Positions 46,583 through 59,045 of a DNA stretch of 64,000 nucleotides are shown here, in pieces. Positions within the stretch are counted from its first letter, which is position 1, and every line of letters starts with the position of its first letter. The stretch lies in NCBI RefSeq assembly GCF_040712315.1, contig NC_134020.1, positions 14,279,751 to 14,343,750 on the forward strand, in the 5' to 3' direction. The translations under genes and the position numbers were made by a program. The stretch is from Castanea sativa (taxonomy: Eukaryota > Streptophyta > Magnoliopsida > Fagales > Fagaceae). Under the pieces are notes generated by a model. That model saw nothing but the letters and a program-made list of their open reading frames with translations. It was not told the DNA's origin and did not search any database.

Positions 46583-48025
46583 CTATATCTGGTTGTAACC
46601 TGAGAAAGCGTCCATGAAGCTAAGCACTCTGTGACCTGCCGTCGAGTCCACCAACTGGTCAATGCGTGGCAATGGGTAACTATCCTTGGGGCAAGCTTTG
46701 TTTAAATTAGTGAAGTCCACGCACATTCGCCATTTGCCGTTAGCTTTCTTGACCATGACCACGTTCGCCAACCAATCTGGATAATAAACTTCTCGGATGA
46801 ACTCCGCGGCGACCAACTTCTGTACTTCTTCCTTAATGGCATTGTCTCGCTCAGGAGCGAAAATCCTTTTCTTCTGACGCACTGATTTTGAATGGAGACA
46901 CACATTCAGGTGATGGGTAATGACACTCGGATCAATGCCAGGCATGTCCTCATGACTCCATGTAAAGACATCGAGGCTTTTCTTCAGAAATCGAACCAAA
47001 GCATGCTTTGCCCCCTCTTCCATGCTCGCCCCAATTCTAGTAAACTTCTCAGGTTGGTTCTCGTCCAAAGGGACGTCTTCTAATGCTTCAGTGGGCTCCG
47101 CCGCGATCCTTCTCCCTTCTATACTCATTGCCTGTATGTGCTCGTCCATCGCCAGCATAGCTAAGTAGCATTCTCTAGCGGCCAACTGATCTCCTTGTAC
47201 TTGGCCTACTCCGTGCTCGGTTGAAAATTTGATGGACAAGTGGTAGGTAAAGGTTACCGCCTTCCAGCTATTCAGAGTTGGTCTTCCAATAATTGCATTA
47301 TATGACGATGCACAATCAACAACAAGAAAATTTACCTCCTTGGTTATCTGCTGTGGATATGTTCCAACAACCACTGGTAGTGTGATGGTACCCACCGGTT
47401 GCACCTTCATTCCTCCGAATCCTACCAACTGCGAATTCACTGGCCGAAGCTGATCTCGTACTAGCCTCATTTGCTGGAATGCGGGGTAGTAGAGGATGTC
47501 TGCAGAACTGCCATTGTCTATCAACACCCTCTTGGTCATGTAGTCAGAGATGAGTAGGGTGATAACTATTGCATCATCGTGTGGGTGGTGAAGTTGTCCT
47601 GCTTCCTTGTCCGTAAACGTAACGTCCTGCTGGTCTATTTCCCTCGTCCTAGGAGGTCGTCCAGACAGTTGGATGTTCTGCACCACCTTCACGTATGTCT
47701 TCCTTGATTTGGATGACTGCGCTGTCGAGTTTCCTCTAATAATTACCCTTATTTCTCCTAGTGGGGGACGTGATGATTTTTCCACCTTGGCCTTCATTTT
47801 CTCATCTCTTTGGTCTCGTCCAAGGAAGTTCCTCAGTTTTCCTTGTCTAATGAGATTTTCTACTTGCTGCTTTAAGTCAAAACACTCATCCATATCATGC
47901 CCATGGTCCCTGTGAAAGCGGCAGTGCTTGCTCCGATTACGCTTTTTGGGGTCTCCCTTCATTTTATCCGGCCACTTCAAGGACGGATCATCCTTGATCT
48001 GCATAAGAACCTGCTCTAGTGGCAT
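46583..48025 (-). pseudogene. pol: Gag end, protease and RT N-terminal half of element E
   Basis: A 480-codon stretch. It opens with a degenerate Gag knuckle HCRFHRDHGHDMDECFDLKQ. Protease follows, with [12 protein letters not shown] (active-site loop) and [12 protein letters not shown], then [53 protein letters not shown]. Its first ATG (48025) is not a true start: the frame is open upstream to an in-frame TAA at 48041-48043 that is also present at the same site in element D. Confidence 0.9.
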
Positions 48026-48043
48026 CGTCAGGGGCGTGTATTA

Positions 48044-49126
48044 CTGATTCCTCGCGAAGGAACTCGCCTTCTTACCATCCTTATCTTTCTTCTCGTCTAC
48101 CCGAGCTTTCTTTGGACGAGGTCCTTGATCCAAATAACGATTGTGACCCGCTTCCAAGCGTTCTGCCCTTTTTCTTTTCTTGGCTATGATGGTGTCCTCA
48201 GCATTCATAAAATTCTGGGCCTAATGGATGAGATCGGCCATAGTCTGTGGTTCCTGCTCGTAGAGCTTATGAATGAACAAGTCAGAATTGACCCCATTGT
48301 GGAAAGCGGCCAGCAATAACTTGTCATCCATCTCGTCCACCGTCAAGGCCTCCTTGTTAAACCGGGTGATAAAGGATCGCAAACTCTCATTTTCCCCTTG
48401 CTCTATAGTCAGTAGACTAGAGGAGGAACGCTTGTGACGCTGTCCCCCAATGAAATTGTTGACAAACAACTTACTCAACTCTTCAAATGATCCCACCGAG
48501 TTTGGGGGTATCTTACCGAACCACACTCGCGCTGGTCCCTTAAGTGTGGTGGGAAAAGCTCTGCATATAATCTCGTCCGGGACTCCTTGTAGGTGCATGG
48601 TCGTTTTGAAGGTCGTAATATGATCGCAAGGGTCGCGATTTCCATCATACGAATCCAGAGAAGGCATTTTGAATTTTGGAGGTAGGGAGTGATTGTTGAT
48701 GGAAGCTGTGAAAGGAAAGTCCGTTCGATGAACAATATCATCCACTAGGTTCGCCCGCCTCATGTTTTCCCTCATCTCATCCATGGATTTTCTCATCTGG
48801 TCCATCTCTTTATCCAAGTGTGGCACTCTTCTTGAAGCGGTACCCCTTGTCTGATCTTCGGACTCGACATTTTCTCCTCTACCTTCTTGACTCGGTGCTC
48901 GTCCATCCACGTGCCCATCTTGGCGCTACCTCCTGAGGTTGATCTCCCTATTCAACTCCTGGTTCTGACGTGTTAGTTCTGCCATAGCGGCGGCCATGGA
49001 TTGTATATGTTGAATGGAAGGCGGTTGCATGACAGGCGCTGACCTGCGATCGCGAAGGGGGTTGCTAGAAGCATCCCTACTCTCCTGGTGGCCTGGGCTG
49101 GTAGCCCTTAATCTTGTTCGAACCAT
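48044..49126 (-). pseudogene. gag: Gag N-terminus and capsid of element E
   Basis: Likely start at the ATG 49124-49126 (MVRTRLRATSPGHQESRDAS). The frame continues through TAG at about 48926 and TAG at about 48221. The capsid-like domain (LDSYDGNRDPCDHITTFKTT, KGPARVWFGKIPPNSVGSFE, GQRHKRSSSSLLTIEQGENE) is well preserved, and a basic linker follows. Gag would form the particle around the RNA. Confidence 0.85.
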
Positions 49127-49218
49127 TCAGCCTTTTATCTGGGAAAGACTAATCCTTGACAACAAAAACATAGTCGAATGAAAAGAACAATGAACGGTGC
49201 TCGTTTGTTTTTCTTTTT

Positions 49219-49233
49219 CCACAGACGGCGCCA
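49219..49233 (-). promoter_or_regulatory. Primer-binding site of element E
   Basis: Minus strand TGGCGCCGTCTGTGG, two bases inside the 5' LTR; identical to the core of the site in element B. Confidence 0.88.
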
Positions 49234-49235
49234 AC

Positions 49236-49892
49236 TGATGTTGCAAAGAAAATCAGTAGGCTGGATGCTTCGGACTTGAAAGGACCACTTGCTCTCTCAA
49301 CGGCCTGAAAAAAGAAAGAAAAGCGATCAAAGGTGACCGGGGCTGCCGGCCAAGAACCCTCCGATAGCAAAATTAGTTTTCTCTCTATATTTTTGGGAGT
49401 TCCAACTTTTTGGGAGCAATAAAAACGTACCTTTGCTTTGTCTGAATAAGCGTTTATATGGTGTTCTAATAGACGGTTATCGCAATTATAACCTCCCATG
49501 GATTCAAGGAGGCGTAAGTATTTAAAAATAACTTCCTTAACCATTTAGAAGTTATGTACTACAACGGATACCTGGAAGTTACGCGTAAAATAAGGAATTG
49601 TCACATTATACTCGGAGATTTTCCTAAGTATGATACCCTCGTCCTAGTATCCCCTTGTCGAGTGTGCTTAGCTCATGAATAGGGGTCGTTCCATCTACGG
49701 ACAAATTTATTAAGGATGAGATCGCCGACACCCAGGACGAGTGTCTCATTCCTTGGTCACGACGACCTCGTCCTAGTCTCTTCTTCTTTGGACGAGATGG
49801 TCATAGGTAAGGTTTTCTGGGGTGCTTGCAATACTGTTGGGTCACGGACGACCTCTATGGACGGCTTCAAGATGAAAAATCAGTACCCATCA
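49236..49892 (-). repeat. 5' LTR of element E
   Basis: 657 bp, TGATGTTGC...ACCCATCA on the plus strand. Rich in CTCGTCC and GACGAC words at 49640-49870. Followed by the TATAT duplication. Confidence 0.92.
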
Positions 49893-50154
49893 TATATAAT
49901 CATATATTCAATATTCAAATATATTTGTGATATTTCTATATTCTTACTTTAAATCAATATAGCTAAAAAAACAATTAAATAAAATAAATCTTATATTCAA
50001 TACTCATATATATTTGTGAAAATTCTTTATTCTTTACTTTGAATCAGTATAGCTAAAAACAATTAAATAAAATACATCATATATTCAGTAATCAGATATA
50101 TTTGTGATAGTTCTTTACTTGAAATCTGTAATACAATAGAAATAAAGTTGTAAC

Positions 50155-51590
50155 TGAAAGAAAAATTCTAGTTTTGCATCTCATGCAAAACCCACAGCGG
50201 AAGCAACGAACTAGGATCTATTTCATTCATGATTGATAACGTGCACTACATAAATTTCAGAATTTAAGAACAAGATAGCGTACCTTGGTGTGGAGAAATT
50301 CAAAACAAAGACTAGAAGCACTTGGGAACACTTTTAATTTTCACTCAAATTCCACTTTACGCCCAAGATGTGTGGTCTCTCAATCAGTTTTCAAAGGGAG
50401 AATGAAAGTGTGTCTCACACTCTCTCACACACCGTTTCTTTTTCTTTTCTAATCTCTTACTAATAAAAATTCTGTATGTTTCTCCCTTTATTACTAACTG
50501 ATTATCTAATTGGGTTGGCCTATTGGGCCTTTCCAATTGGGCTTTAGTGTGTGGCTTGGAGTGGGACCAAAAGGGACCAATAAGACACTAGCTCCAATGG
50601 GCCTTGGGTTTTTCTGTCAACTCTTGACAAGTCCAAAGTTACCATTAATTATATTTAGTACCACTATATAAATATAATTGCACTCTAGGCCTTATTAATA
50701 AATTATATCCCAAGACTTTATTATACACGTAACCCCTTCATAAAATATTCGTAGTAACACAAAGTCATAAATGTAGACTGCCACTTTGTAAATTACTACA
50801 TCTTATCCTTGAGTACCCGGTTTAATTCTTTAAAGTCATTCATTATATATTTATGAAATCCAATTTCATAAATATATACTTTAGTAATTTCTTACTAAAG
50901 TGGTTAGGCCTAACTCTCTGAATAACTGAACCCATCAAACTTATCTCAAGGGACTATTTTATATCTCCATCAAGAGACTATGAATTCCATCTTGAGAATA
51001 TATGTTCCATCAACACTAAATGTGGCTGCCCAACATACTGAGGTTTTGACCGTCACTTCAGATCTCACTCCTGATATATCAAAGCAACCTACACTTCATG
51101 ATCAGGTCCATTATTCTCTCAGGATTAAGAGTTCATGCAAATAGAAGTCGTGAGATTTATTATTCATTTGACAGTCGTTAGGAAAATAATAAATCTCACA
51201 GCGGTCCTGTTCAATATATTTTAACTCTTAAAACATATCAACATATCAACTAGAAGTTTCCACTTCCATGATCAAGACAAATCATCTTAGTTGACACGTT
51301 ATAGTCTTCTCAGATGAAATGCCCAATTTCATCACCGACTACGAACTATAAATTCTAAGTTTACAAAGAACTTGTGATTTACATCTTCTATGACTTTTCC
51401 CATAAATCACATACAATGCATCTCATGGACTATATGATAATGTCCCATATTCATGTTACCATTATTTTAGATAATAATAAAATAACTTTATCAATCACAA
51501 TATTAAGTCATACATCATGTCATACATAATGTCATACATAATATCATACATAGCATCATACAATAGGATTTAAGGGCACTAATCCTAACA
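50155..51590 (-). mobile_element. Copia-like solo LTR in relic T
   Basis: 1,436 bp, plus strand TGAAAGAAAAATTCTAG...AATCCTAACA, flanked by a perfect GTAAC duplication (50150-50154, 51591-51595). Same family as 18083-19443 and 54880-56281. No internal sequence. A cluster of TCATACAT repeats sits near its 5' (right) end, at about 51507-51560. Confidence 0.9.
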
Positions 51591-51882
51591 GTAACAACTG
51601 TAAACAATTTTTAGTAGTTAAAATACGCAAAATAAAACCAATTAGGATAAGGTTACTTACCTTCAAAAGCCATACCAAAAGGAATTTCTCCCAAACACTT
51701 CTTCTAAAATCCTTAGATGCGACCTAAAACGATTTTCAAATATTTTTACTTAATAGTCAAATAATTTAAGAATGACTTATAACAGTACCCGGCCAAAAGA
51801 GAGACTACTAAAAATAGCCAATATCTATCCACTTATCTCACACCAAAATTCCACCTAATCATAATATTTTTCTTTATACATA

Positions 51883-51910
51883 TATTATTATTATTATTAT
51901 TATTATTATT
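51883..51910. repeat. (ATT)n microsatellite
   Basis: About nine ATT units in the right part of relic T. Confidence 0.95.
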
Positions 51911-52702
51911 TTCTGCCACAACTAATGTCCTAGAGATAAGACCATAACTCCTACTACTATGTAGGCACGTGGGCCATCCTTAAGTACGCGTGTTCCTTTG
52001 TTTCCTTTCTTCTTCTTTTTTTTCACTATAATTTATGACTGGTCAAACCTCATTGACTTCCTATTCATCCCTACCGAAACCAATAAACAAAATATAATCA
52101 TAAAAAGAAGTTGAAGGCTGTTTGTTTCTTGTTTTAGCCCTCATCATCTATACTGTGACACACTCACATCATCAATATCATGTTGTTGCTGACTTTCCTA
52201 TTCACCAAAAGTACAACTTTTCAAGGCAAAAGCTGTGCAGAATTGGACCACCATGACCATGCCTAATTTCCTGCAGATCCATCTAATACTTAACGCAAAA
52301 GTGGTTGTAGGAAAGGATATCTATCGAAACAATACAGATATTCAAGAATATAATTTAATCCCTTCTTTGATTCAGATCGTAAAATTCATTAGATATTTAA
52401 GTAGTTTCACTTCTTGGCCAAAATACTTGCATAAAAAAAATGCTCTAATTCCAAATAAAACTTAGATTTGAGAAAAAAAAAGATTCTTAGGCTCTTACCT
52501 CAATTGTGTAGCCAAACCTTCTCTATTTGAGTATTTTGGGTAGTTTTCTTTCTTAAAAATATTTATCATTATACGCTGACTTAAATTAGCTTATATATAG
52601 CTAGGATTTCAACTTTATTTTCTAAAAACTTCCTTATATTTATAAATTATAAAATTGACCCCACAAAAGATTTAATTAAATACTTTTTTTTTGGGTATTA
52701 CA

Positions 52703-52984
52703 CCAGGGGATGAATGATTAGTTCTTTGATTCTTTAGAAGAGGCTAAGGATGCTTCTATAGACGAATTTAAGTCGTCTAAGGACTTCAAGGATGTTTTGG
52801 ATCAGCATTACACTGCAGGTTTTGAAGATTTTTGTCTGGAGGCAATGGAGACTTTTCTGAATGTGGATTACTCCAAGATCAAGCTCTTTGAGGCTAATAC
52901 TGGTTCCTTGCTCGCTAAGAGTTCAAATGGAGTTAATGAGGAAGACGATGCCTTTGATTTGCCTCTGGACGAGATTTCGGGCTA
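52703..52984 (+). pseudogene. Antisense gene of element A, coiled-coil exon, second half
   Basis: Resumes the exon broken by relic T: after one stop, DSLEEAKDASIDEFKSSKDF, GFEDFCLEAMETFLNVDYSK and an acidic tail ending at TAG 52983-52985. Aligns residue by residue with the last 80 codons of the element E gene (42600-42860). Confidence 0.75.
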
Positions 52985-53216
52985 GCCCCAAGACGATGCC
53001 TCCAAGTGACTTCTTTTTATTCTCATTTATTAACAATATTTATTTCTAGTAGCTTTCATGGGATCCGTTGTCTTGGATCATTTTATTTTTTGTTAAGTAC
53101 ATTTTATTCGTCCATGTTTTAGACGTAAGTTCTATACATTCGTCCATGGTATGGACTTACTTTTAAAGGATTTTTGGACATTGGTCGTCTACCCTTATTG
53201 CTTATTTAAAACAGGC

Positions 53217-53270
<54 letters not shown>
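52985..53270. other. Post-gene region of element A with (TA)n
   Basis: Contains the shared GGATTTTTGGACATTGGTCG (about 53168) and repeated TTCGTCCATG words, then a perfect (TA)n tract at 53220-53266. Element D follows directly, so it probably inserted beside the microsatellite. Confidence 0.7.
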
Positions 53271-53271
<1 letters not shown>

Positions 53272-53941
53272 GATGATGCAAAAAAAATCAGTAGGCTGGA
53301 TGCTTCGGACTTGAAAGGACTACTTGTTGTCTTGATAGCCTGAAAAAGAAAGAAAAACGATCAAAGGTGACCGGGGTCGCCCGCCAAGAACCCTCCGATG
53401 GCGAAGTTAGTTTTCTCTCTATAATTTTGGAGTTCCAACTTTTTGGGAAATGTAAAGCGTACCTTATTTTGGTCTGAATGAGCGTTTATATAGTGTCCTA
53501 AAAGCAGTTATTAGACTTGTAACCTCCCCTGGATTCAAGGAGGTGTGAGGGTTTAGGGATAACTTCTACAATTGCTTAGGAGTTACATTTTTCTCACATA
53601 ACGGTCACTGGAAGTTATGCGTGTGATACGGAGTTGCTGTACATACCAAGGAATTTTCCCAAGTGTCACGAGTTCGTCTGGGGGTACTCGTCTAGAGGTC
53701 CTCTAGTCAAGCGTATCTCGCTTCCATGGGAGGTCGTTCCTTTATGGACGACCTTCTCATGGACGAGGTTGGTGGTTCCCTTGGACGACACGGTGTGGTA
53801 TAAAACTTGACCATGCAAAGCCTCGTCCAAGCACCTTCCTGCGTGGATGAGATTTTTATGGACGAGGTTCTTACAACCTTTGCTTTCCTGATCTTGTCCT
53901 GGACGACCTCCATGGACGATATTGAAGTTCGTACCCCATCA
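53271..53941 (-). repeat. 3' LTR of element D
   Basis: 671 bp, TGATGATGC...ACCCCATCA on the plus strand; full-length relative of the element E LTR. Confidence 0.9.
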
Positions 53942-54311
53942 GTTGCCCCCTTGTCTATGGGTCGTCTAGGAAGTACATAAAATGACGTCATCTCTCGGAC
54001 GTGTGTCTTTATGTTTAGTTGTTATGTGTGCCACGCGTCGTGATTTCATTGGCGATTTGTCATGCTGATTTAATTTTTCGAGGGAAATGCCACATGGCGT
54101 GTTCTGGTTGGTCACGTAATTCGAGACACCATTTTTCAATGCCTATAAATAGTGGAATTCCTCTCGTACCCTCTGCATTTTCTCAAATTTTCTTCTTTGA
54201 CATTCTTGTCTTAGCGCCTCGTCTAGAAGTTTCCTGCGTCCATAGTCCCCCCTCGTCTAGACTCAGGTATTTTCTCCATCCTCGTCCTCAGGTTTTAAGC
54301 TTTCTTAAAGA
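53942..54311 (+). promoter_or_regulatory. Polypurine tract and antisense promoter of element D
   Basis: Plus strand GTTGCCCCCTTGTCT is the complement of the polypurine tract. TATAAATA at 54144-54151 lies 168 bp before the antisense ATG at 54312, matching the arrangement in element A. CTCAGGTATTTTC-type sequence (about 54262) could be a leader donor. Confidence 0.6.
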
Positions 54312-57300
54312 ATGTCTAAGGTAGTCCTTTCTTCACCTAGCAATATTGTTGACAAAGCCATAGACGAGTATCATGACCCTAGTAGTTTTAGTGGGTCTAG
54401 TGATAGTAGTAGTGATTGTAATAGCAGTAGTGAGGGAAATACTACAGATGAGTATATGTCTGGTGTCCCTGGGGTTCCCATAGAGGTACTTTAGGAAAGC
54501 CTTAAGACGAGGGCCGTGTCCGGGTCTAGGGCTGGTACAAGTGCTCCCTCGTCTTCTGCTCAAGACGAGGAAGAGGTGGTTTATAGTTGTGCCGTTGGGG
54601 TTACCTCTAAGACGAACGAGAGAAAGTTAGGCATCCTTAAGACTTGGTACCAAATTCCTGAGGACTTGAATCCCAGGGTACCTGTGCATGACGAGTGGTG
54701 TTGTCAATCCTGTTTTGGCGTTGGCATTTATGAGGCTTACCTTTTGGGGGGTTTGAGCTTGCCCCTTAATGCCTTTGCCAAGGAGGTGCTTTCTAGGTTA
54801 GGTTTAGGTATATGTCAGTTCAACCCCAACGCATGGAGGCTAATTGTCGCGATGCAAGTTTTATGGAGGGAGGTGTTTGTGATGAAAATATGCAAGTGCG
54901 CAGCGGAAAAATAATGGATCTACTTCATTCATAAAAGTTAACATGTACTATATAAGTTTCAGAATTTAAGAACAAGAGAGTGTACCTTGGAGCGCTGAAT
55001 TTTTTAAAAAAAAACTGAAGATCAAAATCACTTGGGAACACTTTCAATTTTCACTTCAATTCCACTAACGCCCATGATGTGTGGTCTCTCAATCAGTTTC
55101 TAAGGGAGAAATGTCAAAGTGTCTAACACTAACATGCACCACTTCGCAATAGTATTCTTCTAAAATTCTCTACAGAAAATTCTGTATGTTTCTCCCTTTG
55201 TGTCTAACCGATTATTTAATTGGGCTGGCCTTTTGGGCCTTTCCAATTGGGCTTAAGTGTGTGGCTTGGAGTGGGACCAAAAGGGACTAATAAGACACTA
55301 GCTCCAATGGGCCTTAGGCTTTTTTGTCAACTCTTGACAAGTCCAAAGTTACCATTAACTATATTTAATACCACTATATAAATATAGTTGCACTCTAGGC
55401 CTTATCTATAAATTATATCTCAAGACTTTATTGTACATGCAACCCCTTAATAAAATATTCGTAGTAATATAAAGTCATGAAAGAAGACTGTCACTTTGTA
55501 GATTACTACATCTTATCCTTAAGTACCCGGTTTAATCATTTATTCATCATATATTTATGAAATCCAATTCCATAAATATATACTTTAGTAACTCCTTACT
55601 AAAGTGGTTAGGCCTAACTCTCTGAATAACAAAACCATTAAACTTATCTTAAGGGAATATTTTGTATCTCCGTTAAGAGACTATGAATTCTATCTTAGAG
55701 AATATATGTTCCATCAACACTAAATGTGGTTGCCCAACATACTGAGGTTTTGACCGTTACTCTAGATCTTACTCCTGATATATCAAAGCAACCTACACCT
55801 CATGATCAAGTTCATTATTCTCTCAGGATTAGGAGTTCATGCAAATATAAGTCGTGAGTTTATTATTCATTTGACGGTCGTTGGAAGAATAATAAATGTC
55901 ACACGGTCCAGTTCAATATGTTTGAACTCTTAAAACATATCAACATACCAACTAGAAATCTCCATTTTCATGATCAAGACAAATCATCTTAGTTGATATG
56001 TTATAGTCTTCGCAAATGAAATGCCCAATTTTCATCACCGACTACAAACTACATTTTGAGTTTACAAGGAACTTGTGATTTACATCTTCTGTGACTAAAT
56101 CACATAAATCACATACAATGCATCTCATGGACTATATGATAATGTCCCAATATTCATGTTACCGTTATTTTTAGATAAAAATAAACAACTTTATTAAACA
56201 TAACATTAAGTCATACATAATGTCATAAATAATAACATACATAGTATCATACAATAGGATTTAAGGGTACTAATTCTAACAGTTTGAGGGGGATCGTCTT
56301 CTTACTATGGACGAGTTCCTCTTTTGCTATAAGCCCTCTGAGATTAACCAATCCCTTGGCTTTTATCAGTTCACAGCCAGAGAGAGAGATTATAGGCTAA
56401 TTAAGTCCTTAGTCACCTCAGACAGGAAATGGAAGACGGAGTTCTTCTTCATCTCTGGCTTTTGGGCTAGATGCCCTATCGAGGTTAACAGGGATCCATT
56501 CCCTCCCTACACAGGAGAGTTAAGGAACCTTTGTCCTGAAGGTATGTTGGTTGCTACGCACCGTTCCTTGTTGCATATTGTTTTTTAATCGTTTAACTCT
56601 AGCTTTTTCTTGTAGGCATTAGACGACCGTCCTTGAACAGGTTTTACCTTGGACGCGTGCAAAAGGCTCGTCTTCACCCTGAGAGGGATTTTCACTCCTT
56701 GGTCACTCTTCAACGCCTCGCTACTTGGGGACTTGGTCCTGAGCCTTCTCTTGAAGCCACAGCCCACGAGCGTACAGTCCGTAGACATAAGTTTTTACTT
56801 CGAGTGATCCCTTTTGTTATTTCTAGAAGTGATTCTAACAAATTTCTCTGCAGGAATGGCTACCATGAAGGAGAATAAAGGGAAGGAGATAATGGACGAG
56901 GTTGTGGGGCCAGAGGTTCAGTCTCAACCTCGTCCTGCCCTCAAGGAGTCTCATCCTCATCCTGTCCTTGAGGAATCTCAGCCTCGTCCTTCCACTAGGG
57001 ATAAAAGAAAGAGCTTGTCCATTGGAGTTGATTTTGGGAATCTTCCAAGTAGACGTAAGGAAAAGAGGGTTAAGCATAGGTCGTCCAAGGCCAACGACGC
57101 TCAAACCCAGGACGATTAACCCAATCCTTTCCTCGTCCCTCAGGGTCATTCCATCCAAATTCTGGATGTTGATTTTGAACCTAAGGATCCCCCATCCGTG
57201 CAAATATCGTCCAAAGTTACCCCTCTTTCCTCGTCTCAGCCTTCTCAACAAGTACCTCAAAACCTTCTTTCCAATGAGGACTTGGCTTGGGAAAGGTTTG

Positions 57301-57990
57301 AGAAGGTCGTGACGGACGAGGACATAATGGCATGCTATGACATGTCTTTAAAGGATTTTGAACGTTCTGGCGTTCATGACCTTTTTAAGGTATGCCTTTT
57401 TCACATTATGTATACCTCGTCTTGCCAGCTACGTATATATGCGTATTATAATGAAATTTTAACTGGTGCAGGCAATGTCTAAGTTTATCGCCACATCCAG
57501 GCAGGCAATTGAATTAGACAAGACGAGGATTCTACTGGATAGGACGGTCCAAAAGGGAAAAGACGAGTCTAAGAGGTGGGCTGAAGCGGCTACCAAGGCT
57601 AAGGAGGATGCAAAGAAGCTGAAAAGCAACGTCGAGGAGTTAAAGACAGACACCAAATAGAAGGACGCTCGTCTTGAGCTCCTCAAGAAGAAGAACGACT
57701 AGTTAAGCACCCTTCTTGCAAAGGCTAAGGAAGACGCAGTTGCAGAGTTTAAGGTGTCCAAACAATTCACTGATCTACTGGACACCAACTATGCAGTTGG
57801 GTTTAAAGATTTCAGGATGGAAGCAGTGGAGAAGTTCCCTGAAATTGACTCCAACCTTATTGAACTTAACCTTGGTGGAGCTGCTTCAAGTTCCCTCCTC
57901 TAGACGAGCTCAGAGGACGTTAATGTTGAGGATGATGCCTCTACAAAGCCAGCTTAAGACGACCCCAATACTGATGCTCCTCCTGTTTGA
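54312..57990 (+). pseudogene. Antisense gene of element D, full length but broken
   Basis: The most complete antisense gene of this family. Exon 1 is 54312-56541 (interrupted by the solo LTR 54880-56281), intron 56542-56615, exon 2 from 56616 to about 56790, exon 3 56854-57389, intron 57390-57471, exon 4 57472-57990. Exon 1: Ser/Asp-rich start, then DEWCCQSCFGVGIYEAYLLG and LGLGICQFNPNAWRLIVAMQ, then FLFCYKPSEINQSLG. Exon 3: MATMKENKGKEI, NLPSRRKEKRVKHRSS and DLAWERFEKVVTDED. Exon 4: coiled coil, GFKDFRMEAVEKFPEIDSN, acidic tail. In-frame stops lie near 54492, 57117, 57658, 57702, 57902 and 57956. Each splice site matches those in A and E. Function unknown; now a pseudogene. Confidence 0.72.
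54880..56281 (-). mobile_element. Copia-like solo LTR inside the antisense gene of element D
   Basis: 1,402 bp, plus strand TGATGAAAATATGC...AATTCTAACA, with perfect GTTTG duplication (54875-54879, 56282-56286). Removing it with one copy of the duplication restores the frame WREVF|EGDRLLTMDEF, as in element A. Sister of 50155-51590. Confidence 0.92.
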
Positions 57991-59045
57991 AGACGAGATT
58001 TTTAATTCACTCCCGTGTTATTGTTTTTCTTTGATTTGGTCCATTTTTTAGACCCTTATTAAGATGTATTTGAGTACAATTCTCTCGTCCAGAGTGTTCT
58101 GGATGAGTTTAATAACAATTGCCTTTTAAGGCTTACTTTGTAAGGGTTTTTGGATGACGGTCGTCTACCATTGTTTTAAACTTTGATGAATGTATACTTT
58201 TATCCAGTATTGAATTTTATTGTATGGATGAGTTTATCCTCTATTTTCATCATTAGATGTTATTGGCTTTTAAATAGTCTGAGCATTCCAAGTGTTGAAT
58301 GGTCGTCCATGCATTTTTCTTATGGACGACCCACCTATGCATGGACGTCTTTGTTAGCTATTTATATTTTTTCAAGTGTGACTCATCTTTAGAAGCGACA
58401 ATGATGGTTTTGTCAATCCTTTACCTCGTCCTTTGAGCCATTGGCACTCGTCTTTTGTCAGATGTTTCGAGCGTCTGCCTCATCCTAGAACATTGGAACG
58501 TCTTAGCCTGATTCTCATCCTTGGATCTTTATGCTTTAATTTCTGCATTTTTTCTCGTCCATCTACTTTTTAGACGAGTATGCCTTAGCTTATTTTTCTT
58601 TGCTTTATCCTCATTTCAAGGAAAGCTTAGACAAGTATGCCTTAGCTTATTTTTCTTTACTTTATCCTCATTTCTAGGAAAGCTTAGAATGTTACATTCC
58701 TGCATCTAGAGATTTTCATTCGTCTTAGGCTTTGGTCCCCCTTGTGGGCACTATTATGGAAATTAGATTTATGCATTAAATACATTAGAAATTCAAACCA
58801 CATTATTATATAAACATTTTCCACAAATATGGCACATGCTTAAAAGCTAGTGCCTTAGGAAAATACTTACATACATAGCCTCGTCTTTCACAAACTTGTC
58901 TGTAGACGGTGCAAAAGTTTAAGAACTAGTGCACTTTTATTCTTAAAACACACCATAGTAGTAATAAGAACACAACAGTAAATATAAGTAAACACGTAGA
59001 CCATAGCTGTAACTTCGTCCATAGCTGTAACCTCGTCCAAGCTCA
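57991..59045. other. Spacer between antisense gene and integrase of element D
   Basis: Non-coding, homologous to 42861-43896 of element E. GGAAAGCTTAGA...GCCTTAGCTTATTTTTCTTT occurs twice (about 58575-58680, period about 60 bp), a short tandem repeat. Many CGTCC/GACGAG words. Confidence 0.65.

Larger units (their letters stand above)
41345..49892 (-). mobile_element. Element E: Tat-lineage gypsy element with 3' internal deletion
   Basis: 8,548 bp, minus strand, bounded by a perfect TATAT duplication (41340-41344, 49893-49897) inside relic T. The 5' LTR is 49236-49892. The 3' LTR keeps only its outer 356 bp (41345-41700), because a deletion removed the rest of the LTR, the polypurine tract and the first exons of the antisense gene. 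Gag, protease, RT, RNase H, second RNase H and integrase are all recognisable with a handful of stops and one frameshift. The surviving exons of the antisense gene are uninterrupted. Confidence 0.9.
40323..52702. mobile_element. Relic T: probable Tekay/Del-like solo LTR, itself interrupted
   Basis: Starts TGTCACGCCCCGAACCC at 40323 and ends GGGTATTACA at 52702, short inverted ends typical of long Del/Tekay gypsy LTRs. After removing element E and the copia solo LTR about 2.4 kb remains, a plausible single LTR, with no coding sequence. The phrase GATGAGCTAACAACTCAATAA (about 40677) resembles one I associate with such LTRs. Possible eroded target duplication TCAAG/CCAGG. It splits the antisense gene of element A. 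Orientation not determined. Confidence 0.55.
27708..53270 (-). mobile_element. Element A: old, nested Tat-like gypsy element
   Basis: Outermost retrotransposon of the nest. Its 3' LTR is 27708-28315. Its antisense (plus-strand) gene is split among 28807-30475, 40077-40322 and 52703-52984 by younger insertions B (30476-40071) and T (40323-52702). Removing those insertions restores colinearity with the same gene in elements D and E: the intron after HNLFK is split by B, and the coiled-coil exon is split by T after RLDHLQ. Downstream DNA (52985-53219) matches the post-gene region of E and D. The sense gag-pol is not seen before element D begins at 53271, so the rest is deleted or lies beyond the window. 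Gene orientation is minus for gag-pol by analogy. Confidence 0.75.
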
